Source of the DNA: Nitrosopumilaceae archaeon
Lineage (GTDB): Archaea > Thermoproteota > Nitrososphaeria > Nitrososphaerales > Nitrosopumilaceae
Length of the DNA stretch: 7,001 nt
NCBI GenBank assembly: GCA_013867245.1
Contig: JACENB010000088.1
Coordinates: 1-7,001 of the forward strand
Direction: 5' to 3'
This document shows positions 1 to 4,673 of the stretch, piece by piece (position 1 is the first letter of the stretch; each line of letters begins with the position of its first letter). A program made the position numbers and the translations under genes. The notes below the pieces were generated by a model. The model was given only the letters and a program-made list of their open reading frames with translations. It was not told the DNA's origin and made no database searches.

Positions 1-828
1 CGAGGAATGTCACATGAACACCATTCAAACTTTTACCCATGGCTAAAACTAGAAGAAAAAATTACTCTAAAAAATCTCTCAATTGACAAAGATGGATTTT
101 TCACACTAGAAGACTTGGAATTACTAATAGATGATAAAACAAAATTAGTTGCTCTAAGTCATGCTTTGTACAACACTGGTTCTATCTTACCTCTAGAGGA
201 AATTTCAAAAATTCTTCACGATGTACCTTTTTTTGTTGATAGTGCACAAACCGTAGGATGTATTGATGTAAATGTTTCAAAAATAAATTGTAATTTTATG
301 TCCTTTAATGGTTCAAAATGGCTTTGTGGTCCAATGGGAACTGGTTTATTTTATTGTAATAGAAAATCAAGTGAACTGTTAGAGCCAAGAACTATTGGTG
401 GCGAATCTGCAATGATCTATGATGATACAAGTCTAGCATTCAAAGAACTTCCTGATAAATTCCAAACAGGTTTTAGAAATTATGTTGGAATTGTTGGATT
501 GGAATCTTCTGCAAATTATTTACTTGATTTTGGTCTAAACAATATCCGTGAAAAAAATAAGTATCTCTCAAATCTTCTAAGAGAAGAACTATCAAAGATA
601 CCAAAAATTATTTTGTATGGACCTGAAGATCCTGATTCTAGAACAAGTATTGTATCTTTTAACATAGATGGAATGGATTCACAACAAGTAGTTGATAGAC
701 TTGAAAAACAAAACATAGTCTTGGCTCTAAGAGAAATTATGGAACAAAAGATTGTACGAGCATCACCTCATTTCTTTAATACTGAATCAGAAATTATGTC
801 AGTAGTAGATGCAATAAAGAATCTATAG
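1..828 (+). CDS. Class V aminotransferase-fold PLP enzyme (SufS/isopenicillin-N-epimerase-like), 5' partial
   Basis: This is a PLP-dependent fold-type I enzyme of the class V aminotransferase family. The frame is open from the first base and the visible part starts within a conserved block (HEHHSN, matching the EHH-N block of SufS-type enzymes), so the N-terminal part, roughly 90-100 residues, lies outside the window. Counting from the Met at position 7, VDSAQTVG supplies the PLP-binding Asp (D78) and FNGSKW the Schiff-base lysine (K104). VRASPHFFNT near the end holds the probable substrate-carboxylate Arg (R251). Cysteine desulfurases of this fold carry a catalytic Cys in a loop just before that Arg. 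Here the loop reads ALREIMEQK, and there is no Cys after C117. A classical cysteine desulfurase activity is therefore unlikely; an aminotransferase, epimerase or lyase role is possible, but the substrate is unknown. Its stop codon overlaps that of the minus-strand RAM gene. Confidence 0.9.
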   Translation, partial: RGMSHEHHSNFYPWLKLEEKITLKNLSIDKDGFFTLEDLELLIDDKTKLVALSHALYNTGSILPLEEISKILHDVPFFVDSAQTVGCIDVNVSKINCNFMSFNGSKWLCGPMGTGLFYCNRKSSELLEPRTIGGESAMIYDDTSLAFKELPDKFQTGFRNYVGIVGLESSANYLLDFGLNNIREKNKYLSNLLREELSKIPKIILYGPEDPDSRTSIVSFNIDGMDSQQVVDRLEKQNIVLALREIMEQKIVRASPHFFNTESEIMSVVDAIKNL

Positions 829-1080
829 ATTCTCTTGCTCTTCTATAACCATCATCGTTAGAGTAGATTGTACTTTGGTAATTTTTCTGATTTTATTGGT
901 AATGATTGAGCGTAGTTTTTCTGCATCATCTGAAGACAATTTCAAAACAATATCGTATACCCCATAAACTCCTTGAACTTCATAGGTTACATCCTCATCT
1001 GTAAGAATTTGCTTCACTTCGTTGATAATTGATTCATCTGATCCTAAATCAGAATTTAATAGAACATATGCAGTAGGCAC
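823..1080 (-). CDS. Stand-alone Lrp/AsnC ligand-binding (RAM) domain protein
   Basis: An 85-aa protein that looks like the C-terminal effector-binding domain of Lrp/AsnC regulators without the DNA-binding helix-turn-helix. The family pattern is visible: an initial strand (TAYVLLNSD), a helix, then EVQGVYGVYDIVLKLSSDD and a second helix (residues about 53-66), and a final strand with VQSTLTMMVIEE. Free-standing RAM proteins of this size are known in archaea, where the domain binds amino acids and forms dimers or larger rings; with no HTH this one probably acts through partner proteins or as a small-molecule sensor. The start is GTG. A TATA-like element about 25 bp upstream fits a leaderless transcript. 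It converges with the PLP enzyme gene, and the shared hexamer CTATAG (823-828) contains both stop codons. Ligand unknown; the neighbourhood of a PLP enzyme is only suggestive. Confidence 0.85.
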   Translation of the reverse strand: MPTAYVLLNSDLGSDESIINEVKQILTDEDVTYEVQGVYGVYDIVLKLSSDDAEKLRSIITNKIRKITKVQSTLTMMVIEEQENL

Positions 1081-1100
1081 ACGAAATTTTTGCTCAAAGA

Positions 1101-1110
1101 GTATTTAACT
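1101..1110 (-). promoter_or_regulatory. TATA-like promoter element of the RAM-domain gene
   Basis: On the minus strand the sequence reads AGTTAAATAC, centred about 25 bp before the GTG start of the RAM gene. That spacing is what archaeal TBP promoters show when transcription begins at the start codon. No Shine-Dalgarno motif lies in between, which supports a leaderless mRNA. The assignment rests on position and composition only. Confidence 0.45.
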
Positions 1111-1123
1111 TTTCATAATTCAA

Positions 1124-1136
1124 AAATTGATTAATT
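1124..1136 (+). promoter_or_regulatory. Weak TATA-like element before the cyclase gene
   Basis: An AT-rich stretch (AATTGATTAATTA) centred about 26 bp before the GTG start of the cyclase-family gene, inside the 75-bp divergent intergenic region shared with the RAM gene. The spacing fits a leaderless promoter, but the match to a TATA box is poor. Confidence 0.25.
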
Positions 1137-1155
1137 AGCATTTTGTGCTATTGAT

Positions 1156-1797
1156 GTGAAACCAATCGATCTAACACTTACAATATCAAAATCTATTCCA
1201 AGTTTTCCTGGTTCTCCAACCCCACAATTCATTTCTTGGTCAAATCTCAAAGAAGATGGATATAATCTAGAACTTTTGTTCCTGAGCTCTCATACTGGAA
1301 CCCACCTTGATGCTCCTTTTCATTTTGTCAAAAATGGTATAAAAATTGACCAAATCCCACTTGGCAGATTAATGGGAAAAGCAATTCTAATCAAAATAAA
1401 AAAGTCAAAAAATTCTCCAATTACAAAATTAGACATTATTCAATTTGAGAAAAAGAATGGTTCTATTCCTAACAATTCATCTGTCTTCTTTTTTACAGAC
1501 TGGCAAAAAAACCTCAAAAAAGATAATTATTTTACGGAAAATCCTGGATTGGCATTATCAGCTGCTAGATATCTTTCAGAAAAAAAGACAAATCTTGTTG
1601 GAATAGATTCGCCAAGTATAGATCTTGGAAAAGATGAATCATTTAGTGTTCATCACGTTTTATCAAAAAATAATATCTTGATAGTAGAAAATTTGGCAAA
1701 CTTGAATAAAATCCAATTAAAGGAATTTAATTTTACAATTCTTCCACTTAAACTAAAAGATGCAACAGGTTCGCCTGTAAGAGCAGTTGCACATTAA
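1156..1797 (+). CDS. Cyclase-family metal-dependent hydrolase (kynurenine formamidase-like)
   Basis: A 213-aa protein with the full motif set of the cyclase/kynurenine formamidase family. Near the N-terminus it has DLTLTIS and FPGSPTP, then the metal-binding signature HTGTHLDAPFHF at residues 46-57 (ligand candidates H46, H50, D52, H56). GIDSPSID follows at 149-156, SVHHVL at 164-169, ENL at 178-180, and the C-terminal DATGSPVRAVA at 202-212. Length is normal for the family. Members hydrolyse N-formylkynurenine or other amides and cyclic esters; many archaeal members have no proven substrate, and nothing here shows a kynurenine pathway. The start is GTG with no Shine-Dalgarno, so a leaderless mRNA is likely. 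It diverges from the RAM gene and is followed 43 bp later by a phosphatase gene that has its own promoter-like element. The protein has no signal peptide and is presumably cytoplasmic. Confidence 0.9.
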   Translation: MKPIDLTLTISKSIPSFPGSPTPQFISWSNLKEDGYNLELLFLSSHTGTHLDAPFHFVKNGIKIDQIPLGRLMGKAILIKIKKSKNSPITKLDIIQFEKKNGSIPNNSSVFFFTDWQKNLKKDNYFTENPGLALSAARYLSEKKTNLVGIDSPSIDLGKDESFSVHHVLSKNNILIVENLANLNKIQLKEFNFTILPLKLKDATGSPVRAVAH

Positions 1798-1811
1798 ACA
1801 TTTCGTAATGC

Positions 1812-1821
1812 TAAAAATATA
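1812..1821 (+). promoter_or_regulatory. TATA-like promoter element of the phosphatase gene
   Basis: TAAAAATATA lies 20-29 bp before the ATG of the dual-specificity phosphatase. There is no ribosome-binding motif between it and the ATG. This fits a leaderless promoter independent of the upstream cyclase gene, although read-through from that gene cannot be excluded. Confidence 0.5.
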
Positions 1822-1840
1822 GTAGCTGTTAACATCTTAC

Positions 1841-2335
1841 ATGAGCAAGCCTGGTAATCTGTGGAGAAAGGTTCATGGAAAAATTACAAAAAAACCAACA
1901 AACTTTTCTTGGTTGATTGATGAAAAATTAGCAGGCTCTGGTATGCCTACAAGTTTTGATGAATTTGATTGGATTGTAAACCAAGGCGTAAAATCAATTG
2001 TAACTATGACTGAAAACGCTCTTCCTGATAATTGGACACAAAATATTGACTATCTTCATGTTCCAACTCCTGATCTAACTGCACCTGATATGGATAAGAT
2101 TGATTCTGCAGTTGATTTTATACATGAACAAATTACAAATGATCAAGCAGTAATGGTTCATTGTGCAGCTGGTATGGGAAGAGCTGGAACAATACTTGCA
2201 TGTTATTTTGTAAAATACCAAAAATTTTCAGCAGAAAAAGCTATTGAAATGATCCGTGAAGAAAGACCTGGTTCTATACAATCTGAAGTGCAAGAACTAG
2301 CTATTGGTTTTTATGAAAAACATGTAAAAAATTAA
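1841..2335 (+). CDS. Dual-specificity protein phosphatase, DUSP23-like
   Basis: A 164-aa cysteine-dependent phosphatase. The P-loop HCAAGMGRAGT starts at residue 107, giving nucleophile C108 and phosphate-binding R114 (HCxxGxxR). The probable general acid is D78 in PTPDLTAPD. Other landmarks match the atypical DUSP23 group of eukaryotes: NFSWLIDEKLAGSGMP (residues about 22-37), VKSIVTMTE, LACYFVK after the P-loop, and RPGSIQSEVQE (about 142-152). Size is close to that of DUSP23, a single catalytic domain without targeting sequence. It should dephosphorylate phosphoproteins or other phosphomonoesters in the cytoplasm; the substrate is unknown. The ATG is supported by the TATA-like element about 25 bp upstream. 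Its stop overlaps by four bases, within the sequence TTAA, the stop of the convergent small gene on the minus strand. Confidence 0.92.
   Translation: MSKPGNLWRKVHGKITKKPTNFSWLIDEKLAGSGMPTSFDEFDWIVNQGVKSIVTMTENALPDNWTQNIDYLHVPTPDLTAPDMDKIDSAVDFIHEQITNDQAVMVHCAAGMGRAGTILACYFVKYQKFSAEKAIEMIREERPGSIQSEVQELAIGFYEKHVKN
2315..2331 (-). terminator. Possible oligo-T terminator of the minus-strand operon
   Basis: Directly after the stop of the 48-aa gene the minus strand has a run of six T (2331-2326) followed shortly by a run of five T (2320-2316). Archaeal RNA polymerase terminates at such oligo-T tracts without needing a hairpin. The tracts lie inside the coding end of the convergent phosphatase gene, where they encode Lys-rich codons, so they could also be coincidental. 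Confidence 0.35.
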
Positions 2336-2478
2336 ATTGATTCTGAAACTAGTTTACCATCAACTATTTTGATCTTCATAATTTTATTATCTGAAAAAGT
2401 TACAGTTAATTCATCATTTGAATCAGAGTCTTCAATTTTTAGAATTTCTTTCATTTTGAATTCTTCAACATCTATCAT
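2332..2478 (-). CDS. Small conserved-looking protein, 48 aa (paralogue of upstream 50-aa protein)
   Basis: A 48-aa acidic protein, MIDVEEFKMKEILKIEDSDS at its start and KIKIVDGKLVSESI at its end. I do not recognise a family. It aligns without gaps over 37 residues with the product of the gene just upstream (2489-2641), with 16 identities including IED, TxxxxxDN and the terminal IKxVDGK. The alternating hydrophobic pattern suggests a small beta-rich fold; there is no signal peptide or membrane segment. Translation of the ATG is supported by AGGTGA on the minus strand at 2490-2485, six bases before the start and overlapping the upstream stop codon, which implies co-transcription. A closer upstream ATG (2482-2480) runs into a stop after five codons. 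The stop overlaps the phosphatase stop. The preserved paralogy and the good ribosome-binding site argue that this is a real gene. Confidence 0.75.
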   Translation of the reverse strand: MIDVEEFKMKEILKIEDSDSNDELTVTFSDNKIMKIKIVDGKLVSESI

Positions 2479-2484
2479 TCATTT

Positions 2485-2490
2485 TCACCT
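2485..2490 (-). promoter_or_regulatory. Shine-Dalgarno site of the 48-aa gene
   Basis: AGGTGA on the minus strand is a full match to the core complementary to an archaeal 16S rRNA 3' end (AGGTGAT). It sits six bases before the ATG at 2478 and overlaps the TAG of the preceding gene. It decides the start and links the two small genes as one transcript. Confidence 0.7.
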
Positions 2491-2641
2491 ATTCTGGAAT
2501 TGACACCGTCTCTATTTTACCATCAACCACTTTAATGAATAGAAATCTATTATCCTTCATAATGAAAGTTATGCCCCCCTCTTTATCAGGATCTTCTATT
2601 TCAAGAAGTGGTTGTCCTAACAAACCATCATATTTTGCCAT
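2489..2641 (-). CDS. Small conserved-looking protein, 50 aa (tandem paralogue)
   Basis: A 50-aa protein beginning MAKYDGLLGQPLLEIEDPD and ending FIKVVDGKIETVSIPE. I do not recognise a family. It shares LxIEDxD, a DN pair and IKVVDGK with the 48-aa protein encoded next downstream; the two look like a tandem duplication. It has charged and hydrophobic residues alternating in a beta-like manner, no cysteines, and no signal or membrane segment. The ATG has GGTGA six bases upstream (2652-2648). A TATA-like GATATAAGG (2670-2662) also lies about 24 bp upstream, so the gene could be expressed either by read-through from the 178-aa gene 30 bp before it or from its own promoter. Function unknown; the context says only that it is probably made together with the 178-aa protein. 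Confidence 0.75.
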   Translation of the reverse strand: MAKYDGLLGQPLLEIEDPDKEGGITFIMKDNRFLFIKVVDGKIETVSIPE

Positions 2642-2647
2642 ACTAAT

Positions 2648-2652
2648 TCACC
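2648..2652 (-). promoter_or_regulatory. Shine-Dalgarno site of the 50-aa gene
   Basis: GGTGA on the minus strand, six bases before the ATG at 2641. It would be lost or useless if transcription began from the TATA-like element at 2661-2670, because that promoter would place the 5' end near the ATG. The site therefore favours translation from an mRNA that starts further upstream, at the 178-aa gene. Confidence 0.55.
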
Positions 2653-2660
2653 AAAAAAGT

Positions 2661-2670
2661 TCCTTATATC
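2661..2670 (-). promoter_or_regulatory. TATA-like element between the 178-aa and 50-aa genes
   Basis: The minus strand reads GATATAAGGA here, centred about 24 bp before the ATG of the 50-aa gene and just after the stop of the 178-aa gene. It could be an internal, leaderless promoter. The competing Shine-Dalgarno site in the same gap makes this uncertain. Confidence 0.35.
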
Positions 2671-2671
2671 C

Positions 2672-3208
2672 CTAATTGATTTTAATCTCAATTTCTCTAG
2701 AATTATTCTTTACATTTCCTGGTTCTGTAAATTCATGTTTCTGCCAAGATGCAAATGCTTCAGCACCAATTTTGTGAGTCCCTTTACCCAAGTCCTCTGC
2801 TTTGAAGACAAATTTTTCATTAAAGTCAAATAATTCCTGTCTGACTTCTTCTTCTGTAAGTCTGATAAATGGCTCAAAATTTTTGGCCACTTGGACCCAA
2901 ATTCTTCTATCTTTCATAGGATTGACAAGTTTAGGATTTCTAGTCCAGAATATGGATGCCTTTCTGTAGGTATCAATTGTTCTGCCCAACTCTTTTTTCC
3001 TAAATCCTCCTGAAGTCAGTTTTACGCCACATTTCATCTTGAATGAAACATCGTTTTTGTTGTATGCCTCAGTCCAATTTGCTTCATTAAATGCATCTCT
3101 TAGGTCGCCTTCAACTGAAAATTGGACATTTATCTCAATATTTTCATCTGATGCGTATTCATCCTTGGATTTTACCAATTCTATGTCTGAAATTCTACTT
3201 TCTCCCAT
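2672..3208 (-). CDS. Uncharacterised 178-aa protein, first gene of the minus-strand operon
   Basis: I do not recognise this protein. It begins MGESRISDIELVKSKDEYAS and ends with NNSREIEIKIN. The middle is charged and aromatic (RKASIFWTRN, RRIWVQVAKNFEPF, EEEVRQELFDFNEKFVF), and the C-terminal third has GKGTHKIGAEAFASWQKHEF followed by a strand-like tail. The alternation of short strand-like segments, an opening phrase on a 'need/able' strand pair (IELVKSKDEYASDENIEINVQF) and a closing IEIKI suggest an immunoglobulin-like beta-sandwich; this is an inference from pattern only. There is one Cys, no signal peptide and no membrane helix, so it is presumably cytoplasmic. An in-frame stop at 3220-3218 just upstream limits the start to the ATG at 3208. 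It diverges from rpoL over a 51-bp region with a single TATA-like element, and the two mini-protein genes follow it 30 bp downstream. Confidence 0.75.
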   Translation of the reverse strand: MGESRISDIELVKSKDEYASDENIEINVQFSVEGDLRDAFNEANWTEAYNKNDVSFKMKCGVKLTSGGFRKKELGRTIDTYRKASIFWTRNPKLVNPMKDRRIWVQVAKNFEPFIRLTEEEVRQELFDFNEKFVFKAEDLGKGTHKIGAEAFASWQKHEFTEPGNVKNNSREIEIKIN

Positions 3209-3224
3209 TTCTACTGCTCATAAT

Positions 3225-3234
3225 GATTTATATC
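3225..3234. promoter_or_regulatory. TATA-like element in the divergent rpoL / 178-aa gene promoter region
   Basis: The only good TATA-like sequence in the 51-bp divergent region is GATTTATATC on the plus strand, GATATAAATC on the minus strand. Its centre is about 30 bp before the rpoL ATG, a fair distance for a transcript with a leader of a few bases. It is about 21 bp before the ATG of the 178-aa gene, which is slightly short. It may serve one or both directions; orientation in archaea is set by the flanking BRE, which I cannot assign with confidence here. Confidence 0.5.
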
Positions 3235-3259
3235 CGCAATAAGTGCTTTTTCTGAATAC

Positions 3260-3538
3260 ATGAACGCACAAGTGATCAGTTCAGAAGCCAAAGAAATCAA
3301 CCTTTCAATCACTGAAACCGATATTGGAATTTTGTACCTAATTCAACATGAACTTCTAAAAGAATCAAATATTGATTTTGCAGGTGTTATTGTAAAACAT
3401 CCACTAACTAACGAATGTTGGATGAGAATTAATTCTAGTTCAAAACCACTAGGTGAAATAAAGAAAGCCACTGATTCAGCAATCAAAATGGCAGATGAGT
3501 TCAAACAATTATTCAATTCAAAACTTAAGGTAAATTAG
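3260..3538 (+). CDS. rpoL: DNA-directed RNA polymerase subunit L (Rpo11, Rpb11-like)
   Basis: A 92-aa protein, the normal size for archaeal Rpo11, which pairs with subunit D as the counterpart of the bacterial alpha dimer and helps nucleate RNA polymerase assembly. The family core is visible: ETDIGILYLIQHELLKES (residues 19-36) corresponds to the usual HTLGN-LLR-LL helix, then IDFAGVIVKHPL (38-49), the FAG-x4-HPL signature, and a C-terminal amphipathic helix (PLGEIKKATDSAIKMADEF) used for dimerisation. The HTLGN part is diverged from euryarchaeal and eukaryotic sequences, which looks like a lineage feature. The ATG start follows a TATA-like element by about 30 bp. It is followed after a single base by tfs, so the two are surely co-transcribed. 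Confidence 0.88.
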   Translation: MNAQVISSEAKEINLSITETDIGILYLIQHELLKESNIDFAGVIVKHPLTNECWMRINSSSKPLGEIKKATDSAIKMADEFKQLFNSKLKVN

Positions 3539-3539
3539 A

Positions 3540-3857
3540 TTGAAGTTTTGCCCCAAATGTGAGGTCAAATTAAAAAAAGGTACTTCAGGCCTTCAATGCT
3601 CAAAATGTGGTTATACAGAAGGTGCAGAAGAAAAACAGACCAAAAAAATTATTGAAACTGAAGAACAAGAAGAATCAATTTTAGCTTTTGAAGGAAATGA
3701 GGGAGAAGAATCTCATCCAACCATCAAAATTGAATGTGAAAAATGTGGACATGATGAAGCGATTTGGTGGATGCTTCAAACAAGAAGTGCAGATGAACCA
3801 ACAACACAGTTCTATCGCTGTACAAAATGTCAGCATACTTGGCGTAATTACGCATAA
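3540..3857 (+). CDS. tfs: Transcription factor S (TFS/RPB9-TFIIS-like cleavage factor)
   Basis: A 105-aa archaeal transcript-cleavage factor. The N-terminal zinc ribbon has C4-x2-C7 and C20-x2-C23; an acidic linker (about residues 30-58) leads to the C-terminal ribbon with C66-x2-C69 and C94-x2-C97. Between the latter pairs is QTRSADEPTTQFYRC, the TFIIS signature, in which D85-E86 reach the polymerase active site and stimulate cleavage of backtracked RNA. All eight zinc ligands and the acidic pair are intact, so a functional cleavage factor is expected. The start is TTG at 3540, giving the family's typical MKFCPKC. AGGT at 3528-3531 lies eight bases before it and may serve as a Shine-Dalgarno. 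It directly follows rpoL, placing a polymerase subunit and its rescue factor in one transcript. Confidence 0.94.
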   Translation: MKFCPKCEVKLKKGTSGLQCSKCGYTEGAEEKQTKKIIETEEQEESILAFEGNEGEESHPTIKIECEKCGHDEAIWWMLQTRSADEPTTQFYRCTKCQHTWRNYA

Positions 3858-3858
3858 C

Positions 3859-3865
3859 GTTTAAC
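3859..3865 (+). promoter_or_regulatory. Weak TATA-like element before pcn
   Basis: GTTTAAC about 30 bp upstream of the TTG start of pcn, just after the tfs stop. The spacing would allow a short-leader transcript for the clamp gene separate from rpoL-tfs. The motif is short and the call weak. Confidence 0.25.
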
Positions 3866-3891
3866 TGGAACATAAAGTCAACAAAGTTGAT

Positions 3892-4638
3892 TTGACTTTT
3901 GGAGCAAAAACTAGTGGTTCTGATGATCTAAAGGCAATCATTTCTGCAATTTCTACTCTTGTAGAAGAGGCAACATTTGTTGCAACAGCAGAAGGAATTT
4001 CATTTAGAGGAATGGATCCATCTCATGTTGCACTTATAGATATTTCATGGCCTAACTCTGCATTTGAAAAATACGAATGTGATAGCGATATAAAATTTGG
4101 AGTAAGAATTGATGAATTCTCAAAACTCATCAAAAGAGCAGACAAAAAAGATAGTATCGAAATTAGTATCTCTGAACAAAACATGTTACTAGTTACAGTT
4201 GGAAAAAATAAAAAATACAAAATGCGTTTGATTGAAAGTTCTGCAACAGATACCCCATTACCAAAAATACCATATGATTCTAAAATCATATTGTCTTCAT
4301 CAAAGTTTGACAAAATTTTAGGTGATGTTCAAGTTGTATCTGACTATCTAACAATACACACAGCTGATTCTAAAGGCGATTTTTCAGGAAAAGGTGATTC
4401 TGGAGAAGTTGTAATTGATTTAGACAAAGATGATGAAGACATTGAAGAGATTTCTTCTAAAGAAGATAGTGAAGGAACCTACAGCCTAGAATATCTAAAT
4501 CCTGTAGTAAAAGCCGTAGGAACCACTGCAGGCTTTATCACATGTGAATTTTCGAGCGCAAAACCACTTAGAATTGAATTCAAAGTCGCCAATATTGGTA
4601 GAATTCACTTTTACTTAGCTCCACGCGTGGAAAGTTAA
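3892..4638 (+). CDS. pcn: DNA polymerase sliding clamp (PCNA)
   Basis: A 248-aa protein of normal PCNA length, forming the trimeric ring that tethers replicative polymerases, FEN1 and ligase to DNA. Visible landmarks are the N-terminal domain (AIISAISTLVEEATFVATAEGI, then GISFRGMDPSHVALI), the basic helix KLIKRADKKDSI facing DNA, the interdomain connector around LIESSATDTPLPKIPY, and the C-terminal IGRIHFYLAPRVES, which matches the conserved YLAP end. A strongly acidic loop runs from D176 to E194 (11 of 19 residues Asp/Glu), in the place where other PCNAs also have an acidic loop. The start is TTG; no in-frame ATG or GTG lies nearby upstream, and this start gives the family's usual N-terminus. 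It follows tfs by 34 bp and may be partly co-transcribed with rpoL-tfs, or use the weak TTTAA element about 30 bp before the start. Confidence 0.95.
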   Translation: MTFGAKTSGSDDLKAIISAISTLVEEATFVATAEGISFRGMDPSHVALIDISWPNSAFEKYECDSDIKFGVRIDEFSKLIKRADKKDSIEISISEQNMLLVTVGKNKKYKMRLIESSATDTPLPKIPYDSKIILSSSKFDKILGDVQVVSDYLTIHTADSKGDFSGKGDSGEVVIDLDKDDEDIEEISSKEDSEGTYSLEYLNPVVKAVGTTAGFITCEFSSAKPLRIEFKVANIGRIHFYLAPRVES

Positions 4639-4640
4639 AG

Positions 4641-4649
4641 CATTTAAAG
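4641..4649 (+). promoter_or_regulatory. TATA-like promoter element of aspartate kinase
   Basis: CATTTAAAG is centred about 29 bp before the ATG of aspartate kinase and begins three bases after the pcn stop codon. A short AGGT (4662-4665), eight bases before the ATG, could act as a weak ribosome site. The gene may therefore use its own promoter, read-through from pcn, or both. Confidence 0.45.
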
Positions 4650-4673
4650 ATTAACTAATTCAGGTATTTTGAA

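Noticed and set aside
516..716. Minus-strand open frame of 66 codons inside the PLP enzyme gene
   Set aside because: It lies wholly antisense to a strongly supported gene with intact motifs; its Ser/Phe/Leu-rich product has no recognisable features.
1..1797. A kynurenine pathway made of a kynureninase (PLP enzyme) and kynurenine formamidase (cyclase family)
   Set aside because: The PLP enzyme has SufS/isopenicillin-N-epimerase-type motifs rather than those of kynureninase, and cyclase-family proteins are often not kynurenine formamidases.
3039..3242. Plus-strand open frame of 67 codons opposite the start of the 178-aa gene
   Set aside because: Ser/Phe/Leu-rich composition typical of an antisense shadow, no ribosome site or promoter, and it runs through the divergent promoter region.
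4023..4313. Minus-strand open frame of 96 codons within pcn
   Set aside because: Fully antisense to PCNA, which is certain; product composition is that of a shadow frame.
4417..4473. Acidic stretch in PCNA as an unusual insertion
   Set aside because: Other PCNAs have an acidic loop of similar length at this place, so it is not clearly an insertion.
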